DNA of 64,000 nt from Selaginella moellendorffii (Eukaryota; Streptophyta; Lycopodiopsida; Selaginellales; Selaginellaceae). How positions within the stretch are numbered: position 1 is the stretch's first letter; every line of letters starts with the position of its first letter. Made by a program: the position numbers and the translations under genes. The stretch spans positions 1,123,160 to 1,187,159 of the forward strand of contig NW_003314287.1 of the NCBI RefSeq assembly GCF_000143415.4, given 5' to 3'. Shown here in pieces: positions 10,016-19,248 of the stretch. The notes beneath the pieces were generated by a model. The model was not told the DNA's origin. It searched no databases and was given only the letters and a program-made list of their open reading frames with translations.

Positions 10016-11617
10016 ATGGAGTACGAGAACTTTGTTCGCCTTCTTAAAAGCTGTGGAGATCTCGCAGCCGCGAGAAAGATCCACGCTCTCATCGCCAGCA
10101 GCGAGTACAGGGGACGGATCGTCCTCGCTAATCTCACAGTCGAAATGTATGGCCGATGCTCGAGCGTGGAGGACGCAAAGAGAGCCTTTGACGAGATCCA
10201 GTGTCCAAATTCCTTCTCCTTGAGCGCGCTGATGCTGGCATATTCCCGGAACGGGCATTGGAGGCACGCGAGGGAGGTGTTTGGCGCGATGCTGGAGAGA
10301 ACTTACGTGGTGTGGAACTCCCTCCTGACGGTATATGCCCGTAACGGGGATTTGGAGGATGCGAGGAGGATATTCTGGCTAATGCCCAGCTGGAGCGTCG
10401 TGACGTGGAGTGCAATGCTGGCGGCCTTTAACGTGAAGGAGATGTTTCACGAGGCGAAGAAATGGTTTGAAAGTATGCCCGAGAGAAACGTGGTGGGCTG
10501 GACGAGCATGATAACGGCAAATGCCAAGAAAGGGTATATCCAAGACGCAAGGATTCTCTTTGAGAAGATGCCCCAGCACGACGTGGTGAGCTGGACGGAG
10601 ATGGTGGACACGTATGCGCAGCGTGGCGGTGATGTGGCAGAGGCGCGGGAACTTTTTGAAAGAATGCCAGCTAAGGATGTGGTTTCTTGGAGCGCTATGG
10701 TCCAGGGCTACGCGGGGAGCGGTGATCTCGATCACGCACAGGCAATGCTCGATCGGATGCCGGCATTCAGCGTGATCGCGAGCAATGCCGTGATGCATTG
10801 CCTGGCACAGCGCGATCGATTCTGCGAGGCCCTGGAGATCTTCCATCGAATGCCGGTCAAGAGCACGGTGTCCTGGAATATTTTGATGGCCGCCTCGATC
10901 CAGCGGGGGGAGATCGGCGAGGCCAAGGCTCTCTTCGATCGGATGCCAGGTAGGGAGATCGTGGCGTGGACAATGCTCATCGCAGGATACTCTCACGCAG
11001 GAAATCTCTCTCTCGCCAAGAAATTCTTCGATAGGATTCCCCAGAGGAACCAGTTCTCATGGAGCAGCATCATCGCGGCCTACGCGAAGCTGGGACATCT
11101 CGATTCCGCGCTCGAGGCATTCCACAGCGTACCAGATCCGGATGTGTTTTGCTGGACGGCGATCGTGGCAGCATTCGCGCAGAAGGGACTCGGCGACGAC
11201 GCGATGGAGCTGTTCCAGGCGCTGATCCTGGAAGGGATTGAGCTCGACAGCGTCGCATTCCTGACGATCCTCTCGGCATGCAGCCACGCAGGGATGCTGA
11301 TCCAGGCGCGCTACTTCCTGGATCGGATGAGCAGCGACCACGGCATCGCGCCCTCGAAATCTCACGTCAGCTGTGTCATCGCGATGCTGGGGCGCGCCGG
11401 CCAGCTGCTAGAAGCCGAGGGGCTGATGATCGACACCCCGAGCAGCGAGAATGCGGTCGAGGATCTCCTCCCCGGCTGGATGGCACTGCTGGGATCGTCC
11501 AGAGTCCACAGCGAGATCGAGCTGGGGGCTCGAGCGGCGGCTAGGGTCGCGGGTCTCAACGCCTGCAAGGGCTCCTCTTACGTCCTTTTGGCGAGCGTGC
11601 TACATGCGAGCGCATGA
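10016..11617 (+). CDS. PLS-type pentatricopeptide repeat protein, 533 aa, intronless
   Basis: Single open frame from MEYENFVRLLKSCGDLAAARK to SSYVLLASVLHASA. It contains about a dozen tandem 31-36-aa repeats with the pattern VVSWSAMVQGYAGSGDLDHA. The C-terminus carries an E-type ending (GIAPSKSHVSCVIAMLGRAGQ). There is no DYW deaminase domain. Such proteins bind organellar RNA one base per repeat and usually act in C-to-U editing, supplying the RNA-binding half to a partner deaminase. No obvious transit peptide precedes repeat 1, so organelle targeting is inferred from the family. It starts only 30 bp downstream of the previous stop codon, so its promoter must lie inside the upstream gene's 3' exons or the two are co-transcribed. 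Confidence 0.88.
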   Translation: MEYENFVRLLKSCGDLAAARKIHALIASSEYRGRIVLANLTVEMYGRCSSVEDAKRAFDEIQCPNSFSLSALMLAYSRNGHWRHAREVFGAMLERTYVVWNSLLTVYARNGDLEDARRIFWLMPSWSVVTWSAMLAAFNVKEMFHEAKKWFESMPERNVVGWTSMITANAKKGYIQDARILFEKMPQHDVVSWTEMVDTYAQRGGDVAEARELFERMPAKDVVSWSAMVQGYAGSGDLDHAQAMLDRMPAFSVIASNAVMHCLAQRDRFCEALEIFHRMPVKSTVSWNILMAASIQRGEIGEAKALFDRMPGREIVAWTMLIAGYSHAGNLSLAKKFFDRIPQRNQFSWSSIIAAYAKLGHLDSALEAFHSVPDPDVFCWTAIVAAFAQKGLGDDAMELFQALILEGIELDSVAFLTILSACSHAGMLIQARYFLDRMSSDHGIAPSKSHVSCVIAMLGRAGQLLEAEGLMIDTPSSENAVEDLLPGWMALLGSSRVHSEIELGARAAARVAGLNACKGSSYVLLASVLHASA

Positions 11618-11852
11618 GAGGTACGGAAGTGGCCATGGCCCAGTAGGTGGTACGGGCAAGCGTTGTTTTCTTCTGCCAGGCCTTGCCCTAAGGTTGCTCC
11701 AGTCGCGGCTGCTGGATCTGCCCAGCGCTCCCTTCCAAGGTAGTACCAAGAAATCTTCTTTTTCTCGGGGCTGCGGCGCCGCGGCCAGGGAAATCCTTCT
11801 TCTTCCAGCTTGGGCGAGGGCAATTTGCAACAAAGAGGGGAAAAATCTGAGG

Positions 11853-12884
11853 ATGGTTGGAGGTGGAATCAGCCAGAACACGTTTGCAGCACTCGAGAGC
11901 CGCCGTCGCAAGAAGAAATCGGACAAGGAGGCGGCTTCGGGCAAGAGCGAGAGGAAGGAGGAGCCGCCGGCCCAGCAGGTCTGGGCTCCCGTGCCTGTGA
12001 CCGTCAAGTCGTGGGCGGATGTGGAGGACGACGATGACGACTACTACGAGACCACCGCGCCGCTGCCACCGACATGGCAAGTCCAGCAGCAGCAGCAGCA
12101 GGAGCAGAGCAAGGAGGAGAAGGAGCTCCTCGAGGTATGAACAAAGTTCTAAAAATCCGTGTTTTCGGCTTCGCTGGTTTGATGAATTCTTTTTCCATGT
12201 TTAGCTTAGGAAAGTGAGGGTGATGAGGATATAGAAGAGGAGCCAGAGGACGAGGAGGCGGAGAATGAGGCCTCGGAGGAAGCTCCCGCAGCGGAGTCTG
12301 CTTCCACAGCCTCAGCTGCTGCAGCCGTGGCGCGCGAGCCCGACCGGCAGCTCTCCAAGAAGGAGCTCAAGAAGAAGGAACTCGCGGAGCTGGACGCCGT
12401 TCTAGCCGAGCTCGGCATTGCCAACGAAACAAGTGAGTGATCAAAGCCGCGATTTTTTTCTACGTCTTTGTTACTGATCTTACGCCGATTTGCAGAAGCT
12501 TTGGAGCCGCTTGACGAGGCCAAGGCCGTGGAGGCGAGCGAAGAGACGGGTGAGGCCTCCAAGGAGGCGAGCAAGTCCGCGAAGAAGAAGAAGCCGAAGA
12601 AGGAGAAGTCTTTCAAGGAGGGAGACGTGCCCCCAACGCCGGATGCCGAGGCAAGCAGTGCTAAGGAAGAGGCGGCGGTGGTGGCGGCGATGGCGGCGGA
12701 TGGCCAGGTCCAGGATCCAAAGGAGATTGTCAAGAGGCTGGCCTCGATGAAGAAGAAGAAGTCGGGCAAAGACGGCGACATGGCTGCCAAGGCCGCCGCT
12801 GCGGAGGCCGCCGCCAGGGCCGTGAAGCTCGCCGCCGCCAAGAAGAAGGAGAAGCATCACTACAATCAACAGCCGGCACGATGA
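11853..12884 (+). CDS. Conserved lysine/glutamate-rich plant protein of unknown function
   Basis: Three exons with in-frame GT-AG junctions (after about 12134 and 12433). The N-terminus MVGGGISQNTFAALESRRRK is followed by a conserved KSWADVEDDDDDYYE segment, an acidic region, the motif KKELKKKELAELDAVLAELG, and a lysine/alanine-rich tail (EIVKRLASMKKKKSGK, VKLAAAKKKEKHHYNQQ). Low complexity and charge suggest a nuclear or ribosome/RNA-associated protein, but no catalytic domain is visible and I do not assign a function. Encoded downstream of the PPR gene on the same strand. Confidence 0.75.
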
Positions 12885-13078
12885 GTTTTTTGAGAGCCGA
12901 GAATTCTCTACGATCGCGCAGGTGTTGTCTTCGTTTTCTTTTGTTTCCTTCGTTGTTCTTCATCGCGGATGATTTCTTCCGCAGTTTCTATACGCAAGGT
13001 TTTGTAATAAAGAAAAGTGCAAGCTTGGTTCTATGCTTTCGATCACTTCCTTTGGTCTACGCAACATTCTACTCATCT

Positions 13079-13160
13079 CTAGTATAGTCCCATTGCACTT
13101 TTAAACTAGTATAGTCCAGAGCCATTCCACTTTTAATCTCTAGTATAGTCCAGAGCAAGA
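13079..13160. repeat. Short tandem repeat with core TAGTATAGTCC
   Basis: Three copies of TAGTATAGTCC, the last two inside a ~33-bp unit that also contains CACTTTTAA and AGAGC. It lies about 260-340 bp upstream of the GRP170 ATG, between that gene and the 3' end of the Lys-rich gene. Confidence 0.7.
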
Positions 13161-13234
13161 GCCCTAAAATTTACCGACGAACACTTTCTATCCTTACCGT
13201 CCGTGCGTGATCCAACGGCTGTTAACCGCGCAAA

Positions 13235-13242
13235 CCACGTCA
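13235..13242. promoter_or_regulatory. UPR-type element CCACGTCA upstream of the GRP170 gene
   Basis: CCACGTCA is the reverse complement of TGACGTGG, the plant unfolded-protein-response core bound by bZIP28/bZIP60 in angiosperms. It sits about 20 bp before a TATA-like ATATTTAG (near 13259) and 179 bp before the ATG of an ER chaperone. Site function is inferred from motif and context. Confidence 0.55.
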
Positions 13243-13420
13243 TAGCCGGCATGGGGAAATATTTAGGTCTCGTCTTGGACAGATCGAGGGTTCCAGGGAC
13301 TGCTGGGAGGAAGCTGGAGCGCTTTGATCGTGGCGCCCGCCGGATGATGCTTGATCGCACCGGGATCGGCTTTCTCTGAAGCAGGCCTGCAGTCTTCGCC
13401 CTAAGGAGCTCGATCGATCG

Positions 13421-16018
13421 ATGCGCGCCATGAGGAATCTGGTGCTGCCCGCGCTCCTCCTCCTCTTCTCCACGCTCGCGATCGTCCAGGCGGCCGTGTT
13501 TAGCGTGGATCTTGGCGCGGAATGGATGAAGGTCGCGGTTGTGGACGTGAAGCCCGGGCAGAGCCCGATCGGTGTAGCGCTCAATGAGATGTCCAAGAGG
13601 AAATCCTCGTCCGTGGTGGCATTCTCTGGCGGGAACCGGCTCCTGGCCGAGGAGGCCATGGGCATCGCGGCCAGGTTTCCGGAGAGAGTTTATTCCAGGG
13701 TCAGGGACATGGTTGGGAAGCCCAGCGAATCAGTCAAGAGAATCGCGAGCGCCAGCTATCTTCCCTACGATTTTGTAGAAGAGAGTCCCCAGGTAACAAG
13801 CATTCGTGTAGATAGCCAGGAACTATATAGATCAGAGGAGCTTCTGGGGATGATACTTGGCTACTGCCGTGGATTGGCCGAGGCTAACGTCAAGGCTACC
13901 GTGAAGGACGCGGTCATCACTGTGCCACCTTACTTTGGTCAGTCCGAGAGACAAGCAGTGATAGCAGCAGCCCAGGCTGCTGGGATCAACGTCTTGTCTC
14001 TCATGAACGAGCACGCTGCAGCGGCCCTCCAGTATGGTATTGACAAGGATTTCTCGACCGAGCCCAGATACGTTCTCTTCTACGACATGGGAGCCAACAG
14101 TGCTTTCGCTGCGGTGGTTCTCTTCTCCTCGTACTCTGCGAAGGAGTATGGGAAGAATGTATCACACAACTACTTCGAGCTCAAAGGCATCAGGTGGGAC
14201 GCGGAGATTGGCGGCCAGAACTTGGAACTGCGGCTGGTGGAGCACTTTGCGAAGGAGTTTGAGAAGAAGACGGGCGTGGACGTGAGGGCGTTTCCCAAGG
14301 CCGTGGCCAAGTTGAAGAAGCAGGCCAAGCGGGCAAAGGAGATTCTGAGTGCCAACACTGAAGCGAGCTTCTTCGTGGACTCCCTCTACGACGATCAAGA
14401 CTTTAAGAGCCACATCACGAGGCAGGCATTTGAGGAGCTGTGTAGTGATCTGTGGGAGCGGGCTGTCATACCGTTGCAGAAGGTTTTAGAGGACGTTGGA
14501 ATGACTTCCGAGCAACTCTACGCTGTGGAGCTTCTAGGTGGTGGGACTCGCGTGCCGAAGCTGCAACAGGTCCTCGCTCAGGCTCTGGGAAAGAAGCCTC
14601 TCGAGAGACATCTCGATGCGGACGAAGCTATCACCTTGGGGGCCGCGTTGTATGCGGCGAACATCAGCGACGGAATCAAGCTAAACAGGAAGATAGGGAT
14701 GTTTGATGGAGCTTCCTATGGTGTCGTCCTGAAAGTGAACGATGACGGGCCATATGAGCTGGTGGTTCCAAGGCTGAGGCGGATTCCAGTCAAGTTGGCG
14801 AGAGCTGTGAAGCAGCAGGAGGACTATGAGCTTTCCCTGCACTACGATCCAGAGGGAGAGCTGCCGCTGGGCATCATTGATCGGGAAATAGCGGCGTTCA
14901 AGATCTCCGGTGTGACGGACTCGGTCGCGAAGTACTCGTCTTACAACCTCTCGGCTCCCATCAAGAGTGTGCTCCACTTCGCATTGTCTCGAAGCGGGGT
15001 GCTTTCCTTGGATCGCGCCGAGACCGTCGTGGAATTTACCGAGTTGGTCGAGGTGCCTGTCAACGTCAGTACCAACGCTACTACCACTCTGGAGAGCACC
15101 TCCAATGCGTCTGTCGCGGAGAACGTGACTCAGGCTCCCGTCGAAACAATCATGGAGAAGAAGCTGAAGAAGAAGACGATCCGGATTCCTTCGAAACTCG
15201 AGGTTCTCCGGGACACTGGTGCTTACTCGGAGGATCAAGTGGCGCAGTTCCGTAGCAGGCTCGACAGGCTCAAGGAGCTCGACGACGAGAAGCGGCAGAC
15301 TGAAGAGGCAAAGAACAACCTCGAGTCGTACATCTACACGACCAAGGAGATGCTTGACACAATCAAGGATCTGTCCAAGGTATCCACTGAGAAGCAGCGG
15401 CAGGAGTTCCTGGCGAGGCTGGACGAGGCTGGCGAGTGGCTCTACTCGGATGGGGAGGCCGCGACGGCGTCGGAGTTTAAGAAGCGGCTGGGAGAGCTCA
15501 AGGCGATTGGCGATCCCATCTTCTTCAGGCTAGAGCAGCTCACGGCGAGGCCAGCGGCGATGGAAGCCGCGCGGGGTTCGTTGGTGGAGTCCGAAGCGGC
15601 CATCCACGAGTGGAAGGAGAAGAAGCCGTGGATCTCCGACGCGGAGGTGCGAAAAGAGGGCCAGAAGCTGGTGGACTGGATCGAGGCCAAGGAGTCCGAG
15701 CAGGCGAAGGTGGCGGATCACGAGCAGCCGGCATTCTCGTCGACCGAGGTGTACGCCAGGATCGAGAAGTTTAGAGTGCTGGTTGCCAGGACTGGCGCGC
15801 AGAAGGCACCAAAGCCACCAAAGATCGAGGAGGTGGTGAAGAACGATGCTGGATCCGAGGAGCCGAAGGTTGGAGAGGAAAATCCAGGAGCGAGCAGCGG
15901 TGGTGGTGACAGTAACTCGGGATCGACACAAGAGGGGGAGAGGGAGATCGAGAGCCCGGATCAAGCGCAAGCGTTTGAGGATGAATCTTCGACTACTCCA
16001 CTCCGGGACGAGCTCTAG
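13421..16018 (+). CDS. HSP70-17: ER-lumenal HSP110/GRP170-type chaperone (HYOU1/HSP70-17 orthologue), intronless
   Basis: 865 aa in one uninterrupted frame. A signal peptide (MRAMRNLVLPALLLLFSTLAIVQA) precedes an HSP70 nucleotide-binding domain starting FSVDLGAEWMKVAVVDVKPG, with VPPYFGQSERQAV, FYDMGANS and ELLGGGTRVPKLQQ. A shortened beta-sandwich, acidic loop and long helical HSP110-type domain (KKKTIRIPSKLEVLRDTGAY) follow. The protein ends TTPLRDEL, an RDEL retention signal. In other eukaryotes this protein is the nucleotide-exchange factor of BiP and a holdase for unfolded secretory proteins. Several NxS/T sites lie in the loop region. The lack of introns is odd beside the intron-rich neighbours and could reflect a retrocopy or ancestral intron loss. 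Confidence 0.95.
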   Translation: MRAMRNLVLPALLLLFSTLAIVQAAVFSVDLGAEWMKVAVVDVKPGQSPIGVALNEMSKRKSSSVVAFSGGNRLLAEEAMGIAARFPERVYSRVRDMVGKPSESVKRIASASYLPYDFVEESPQVTSIRVDSQELYRSEELLGMILGYCRGLAEANVKATVKDAVITVPPYFGQSERQAVIAAAQAAGINVLSLMNEHAAAALQYGIDKDFSTEPRYVLFYDMGANSAFAAVVLFSSYSAKEYGKNVSHNYFELKGIRWDAEIGGQNLELRLVEHFAKEFEKKTGVDVRAFPKAVAKLKKQAKRAKEILSANTEASFFVDSLYDDQDFKSHITRQAFEELCSDLWERAVIPLQKVLEDVGMTSEQLYAVELLGGGTRVPKLQQVLAQALGKKPLERHLDADEAITLGAALYAANISDGIKLNRKIGMFDGASYGVVLKVNDDGPYELVVPRLRRIPVKLARAVKQQEDYELSLHYDPEGELPLGIIDREIAAFKISGVTDSVAKYSSYNLSAPIKSVLHFALSRSGVLSLDRAETVVEFTELVEVPVNVSTNATTTLESTSNASVAENVTQAPVETIMEKKLKKKTIRIPSKLEVLRDTGAYSEDQVAQFRSRLDRLKELDDEKRQTEEAKNNLESYIYTTKEMLDTIKDLSKVSTEKQRQEFLARLDEAGEWLYSDGEAATASEFKKRLGELKAIGDPIFFRLEQLTARPAAMEAARGSLVESEAAIHEWKEKKPWISDAEVRKEGQKLVDWIEAKESEQAKVADHEQPAFSSTEVYARIEKFRVLVARTGAQKAPKPPKIEEVVKNDAGSEEPKVGEENPGASSGGGDSNSGSTQEGEREIESPDQAQAFEDESSTTPLRDEL

Positions 16019-16366
16019 CTAGCCACATTGTTTTCATTTTGTTTGTCCTACAGTAAGAAGTGATATACAGATATTTTCTATAAAGTATCATCCATGGAGT
16101 GATATACAAATCTTTTTTCCAAAACGAAACGTTTGTGATTTGATGATATCGTCTTTGCAGCTCGCAAAGTATAGCTGCTACATACATACACACTTTCCAG
16201 AAATTATTACGACGAGGAATGCCTGTATAGTAATGTTTTCTCCATTTTTTTTGGTTTGTTTTCGGATCTTTGCTCACACACCACCACCACCCATGATATT
16301 AAGAGTGCCAAACCTCTTTCTTTCCAGACAGAAAGATTGTATCGTGGCACGGAGCCGGGCTCTCAC

Positions 16367-16853
16367 TCATTTCCCACCGAAGAGATAGCCGAGCGAAGAA
16401 CCACCGCCGGGAGCCGAGTGGACTTTGGTCGATGGGCGGTCCTGTAAGAACGAGAACAAGGTAGGAAAGTTTTAGTTCTTCCATCAGTGGAACAGATCGA
16501 GAAAGAAGAGAGAAAATGGTCTGAGATGGTCTTACCGTGATGAAGTTGCCAGTGTTTTGGCCATCAGCGCGGTGGTAATTGTTGTTGTTCCTGCCTAGCT
16601 TGACAACACCAGCGTCGCCATTCTCTTCGTGCTTGCAAGCGGCCGGGGCATGCGTGGGCGTTGGAGTGGGATGATTCCTCGAAATGCCGGCCGGAGGCGG
16701 CGTCGCAGCAGCAGCGGCGGCAGCGGCAGCGGCGGGAGGTTGCTGCTGCGGCGGAGGCGGGGCCGAAGGTCTGGAGCACTTGGCCGGCTCGTCAGATCCA
16801 AACAAGTAGCCCAGGGAGCTCTGCCCTCCACCACTGCTCACACCGCGACCCAT
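16367..16853 (-). CDS. SPR1: SPIRAL1-like microtubule plus-end protein
   Basis: Start at 16853 with the hallmark N-terminal repeat MGRGVSSGGGQSSLGYLFG. A Pro/Ala/Gln-rich linker, much longer in Ala and Pro than usual, leads to NYHRADGQNTGNFIT. A GT-AG intron (about 16536-16442) precedes exon 2, DRPSTKVHSAPGGGSSLGYLFGGK. The two GGGxSSLGYLFG repeats at each end define the family. SPR1 proteins stabilise cortical microtubules and control directional cell expansion. Stop at 16367-16369. Confidence 0.95.
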
Positions 16854-17237
16854 TGTCGAGCGAGGGAGATCTGCGAAACCCTAGAAAGACCGGCCCTAAA
16901 ATCAGATCGGCGCGGCCGCGGCGACGATGATGCAGGCAAGCAACAGTATAGCAACAGTGCAAGAAGATCCTCCACACAATGCAGGCAAGGCAAGCGAGAA
17001 ATTTTCACGAACCTGGGGAAACTCCCGCAAATCTAGCCGCGATGGATCGAATCGGCGCCCGAGCGAAGAGAGATAGCAGATCTGGCGATGGCGCTGCGCG
17101 ATCTACTAGGCAAGAAGAAGAACACGGCAGACCATTCTTTTTTCTTTCCCGAAAAACCCTAGAGAACGAATGCCAAGCCCTCTTCTCTCTCTCTCTCGCC
17201 CTAGCCTAGAGAGCTTTGGAGAAGCCCTGTGAGAAAC

Positions 17238-17268
<31 letters not shown>

Positions 17269-17273
17269 CCTCC
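17238..17273. repeat. CT/GA microsatellite
   Basis: A near-perfect (CT)n tract of about 36 bp, with a second shorter CT run at 17190-17200. It lies about 390 bp upstream of the SPIRAL1-like ATG on that gene's promoter side, where GA/CT tracts are common in plant promoters. Confidence 0.8.
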
Positions 17274-17518
17274 AAATGAGAGAACGTGACAGGCGCTAGG
17301 TAACCGTTGATGCGGATGGTGGGCTCCTCTCTCTCACTTTTTTTTTTCTAGCCACTCTGGTGCCGGCCGGCAGTGCCCATTCCGTGGCACGAGCGGCACC
17401 GTCGGATGGAGTGCATCGTGCGGCTCGTGCGCTTCCGGCAATTGTCGGTGTGCCCGTACTACTGACGAATAGAAAATGTTACGGCGACAGTTCATCGAAA
17501 AGGAAAGTTTACAAATAA

Positions 17519-17592
17519 ATATGTGGCCCCCGCGGGTGTCGAACTTGCAACCTCCATGAGAACATTCTCCTCTTCGCTCAGGGATATTCGCG
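17519..17592 (-). repeat. tRNA-derived (SINE-like) element candidate
   Basis: On the minus strand the sequence contains an A-box-like TGAGCGAAGAGG and, about 21 nt later, a B-box-like AAGTTCGACACC, in the spacing of a tRNA gene. The stems do not pair as a functional tRNA. It lies just beyond the stop of the release-factor gene. Possible SINE head; no target-site duplication was identified. Confidence 0.35.
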
Positions 17593-17610
17593 TTTAAGCT
17601 CTAAGCGGTT

Positions 17611-18566
17611 TTAACCCCTTGAAAGAACAAAGAACAAAGAGTCAGACGAGAGCTCTTCCAGATTGAGATTTCTCACCCGTGACGCTCGAATCTCGTTCAC
17701 AGCGACGAGCAGCGAGTTGTCCGAGGTAATAACTTTCGAGAGTGATCCCGTGCTGAGCCTGATCTTGCAACAAAATTTACTCAAAACCTTGCTGGGACTC
17801 TTCTGTGTTTTTACCCGAGTTTTTCTGCGGCGATTGACACCGAGCCACCCACGGAATCGATCAAGTCCAGAAGAAGCTGCAATCCCTGTCATTGACGAGG
17901 AACAACTCGTGAGGAGTTCTCTCTCGAGAAAAATAGAATAGAACTCTCCCAACTTACCAAGAGATAGTCTGGATGATTAGGACCCAGTTGCCTGGAAGAC
18001 TTCCTCGTCTCTTTCAAAGGAAGAATCTGGGCGAGCTCCGGGGCTACCACGTACCCCTCCAAGTTCACGGGGCTTCTCACTGCAAAGCATAAAACGTTAG
18101 ACAATCTCGAGCAAAACCAACGAACTTACACGTTTGATTGCGATCGTGTGCCTGAGACGCTGCACAGCGGACTCGCGATTCCTATGCTGCGAACGATCCT
18201 CACTAGCCTGGCAGTACAACACATCAACAAAGAAATTAGTCGTGAAGAAGTGTTGGTGGTTTTTACTTATACCTGAGAAACCAGGCCAGTCGGGAGGTGT
18301 TTGAGCCTTACTGCGCTCTCCGTCTTGTTGCGATGCTGGCCGCCAGGGCCTGTTGCTCGAAATGTATCCATTTTGCACTGTGCCACTAAATCCCTCTCGC
18401 TCATTCTCAGATAAGCGATGCTCGTCGCCGCGGAATTGCTCTCGCCATCACCATCACCCTCACCTATTTGGGGTGTTGGAAATGCGGCAAATTTTGCAAC
18501 AGGAATTCGACGCTGCAGCATCCCCCATGGCGCAAGAACCCTCGTAGAACAAACCCTAGCGGCCAT
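17611..18566 (-). CDS. Organellar class I release-factor-like protein with GGQ domain (mtRF-R/C12orf65 type)
   Basis: Start at 18566 ([15 protein letters not shown]), followed by a basic, Ser/Arg-rich organelle presequence. The core exon contains [18 protein letters not shown] and the peptidyl-hydrolase loop GPGGQHRNK. Following exons give [52 protein letters not shown] and [16 protein letters not shown], ending IRASR. No stop-codon-recognition domain is present, so the family role is rescue of stalled organellar ribosomes rather than codon-specific termination. The last 63-nt segment can be read through or spliced out (GTGAGA...TTTCAAG), and both versions end at the same stop 17611-17613. 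Matches plant At1g33330-type proteins along its length. Confidence 0.88.
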
Positions 18567-19248
18567 CTGAATTTCTTCTATGCCATCGCTATACTTATAA
18601 AGAAGGTAGAAATTTTCAAATAAAAAGATTTATATTTTTTTATTTCATTATAATTGATCATATGTTGATCAATTTCTACTATCAAGATTTAAAGTTCATA
18701 ACAATCATAGCTTGTTTTCCTATTCTTTATAATTTTGAGCGTAAGTTATATTACGCCAAATTAATCCTCAAAAACATTGAAAGAAGTGGAAGATGAACTT
18801 TAAATGCTCTCATCCGCGACTTTGCAGCCGTGGTCCCCCTCAGAGCTCATGAATTACACCTTGGTAGACTGTGAATGCCGCAACCGGGCATTTGCCGCGG
18901 AGACGAGGAGGCCATACAAGCGCCGAGTGAATGAAGAACGATTCGAATGAAAGGGAAAGTGGAGTGAATGAATGAGATGGCTAGAAACCTTCTTGCACTC
19001 GTCGTCCTCATGATCTTGGATTAAAAAAAAAGGTGTGTTCTTCGAGTCAAAGCAATTCCAGGATATGGAATGGAGGATTAAGAACGAAATAGATATTTGC
19101 TAACTTACTAAACAGCTGTTGCACACAAACCCCAACACCCCACACGTTTTGATACAGTAAGCTGAGCCGTTGAACAATGGTTTGATGTTTAATTCCACGC
19201 GATTAAGGCTTCGTTCTAAAGCAGCTTACCTCCAAGTTCTCTAAATCG
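18567..19248. other. Intergenic, partly AT-rich
   Basis: About 680 bp between two minus-strand genes. 18600-18790 is very AT-rich. No coding potential, tRNA or clear repeat was recognised. The left end must hold the release-factor gene promoter. Confidence 0.5.

Noticed and set aside
10379-10996. Long antisense open frame (205 codons) opposite the first PPR gene
   Set aside because: It is His/Arg-rich low-complexity sequence produced by reading PPR codons backwards; no family resemblance and no start context.
12206-12841. 211-codon antisense frame rich in Ser and Ala
   Set aside because: Shadow of the Lys/Glu-rich protein gene; composition is the complement of GAG/AAG codons.
17519-17592. 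A tRNA gene
   Set aside because: A and B boxes are approximate, but the T stem and acceptor do not pair and no anticodon arm fits, so it was kept only as a SINE-like candidate.
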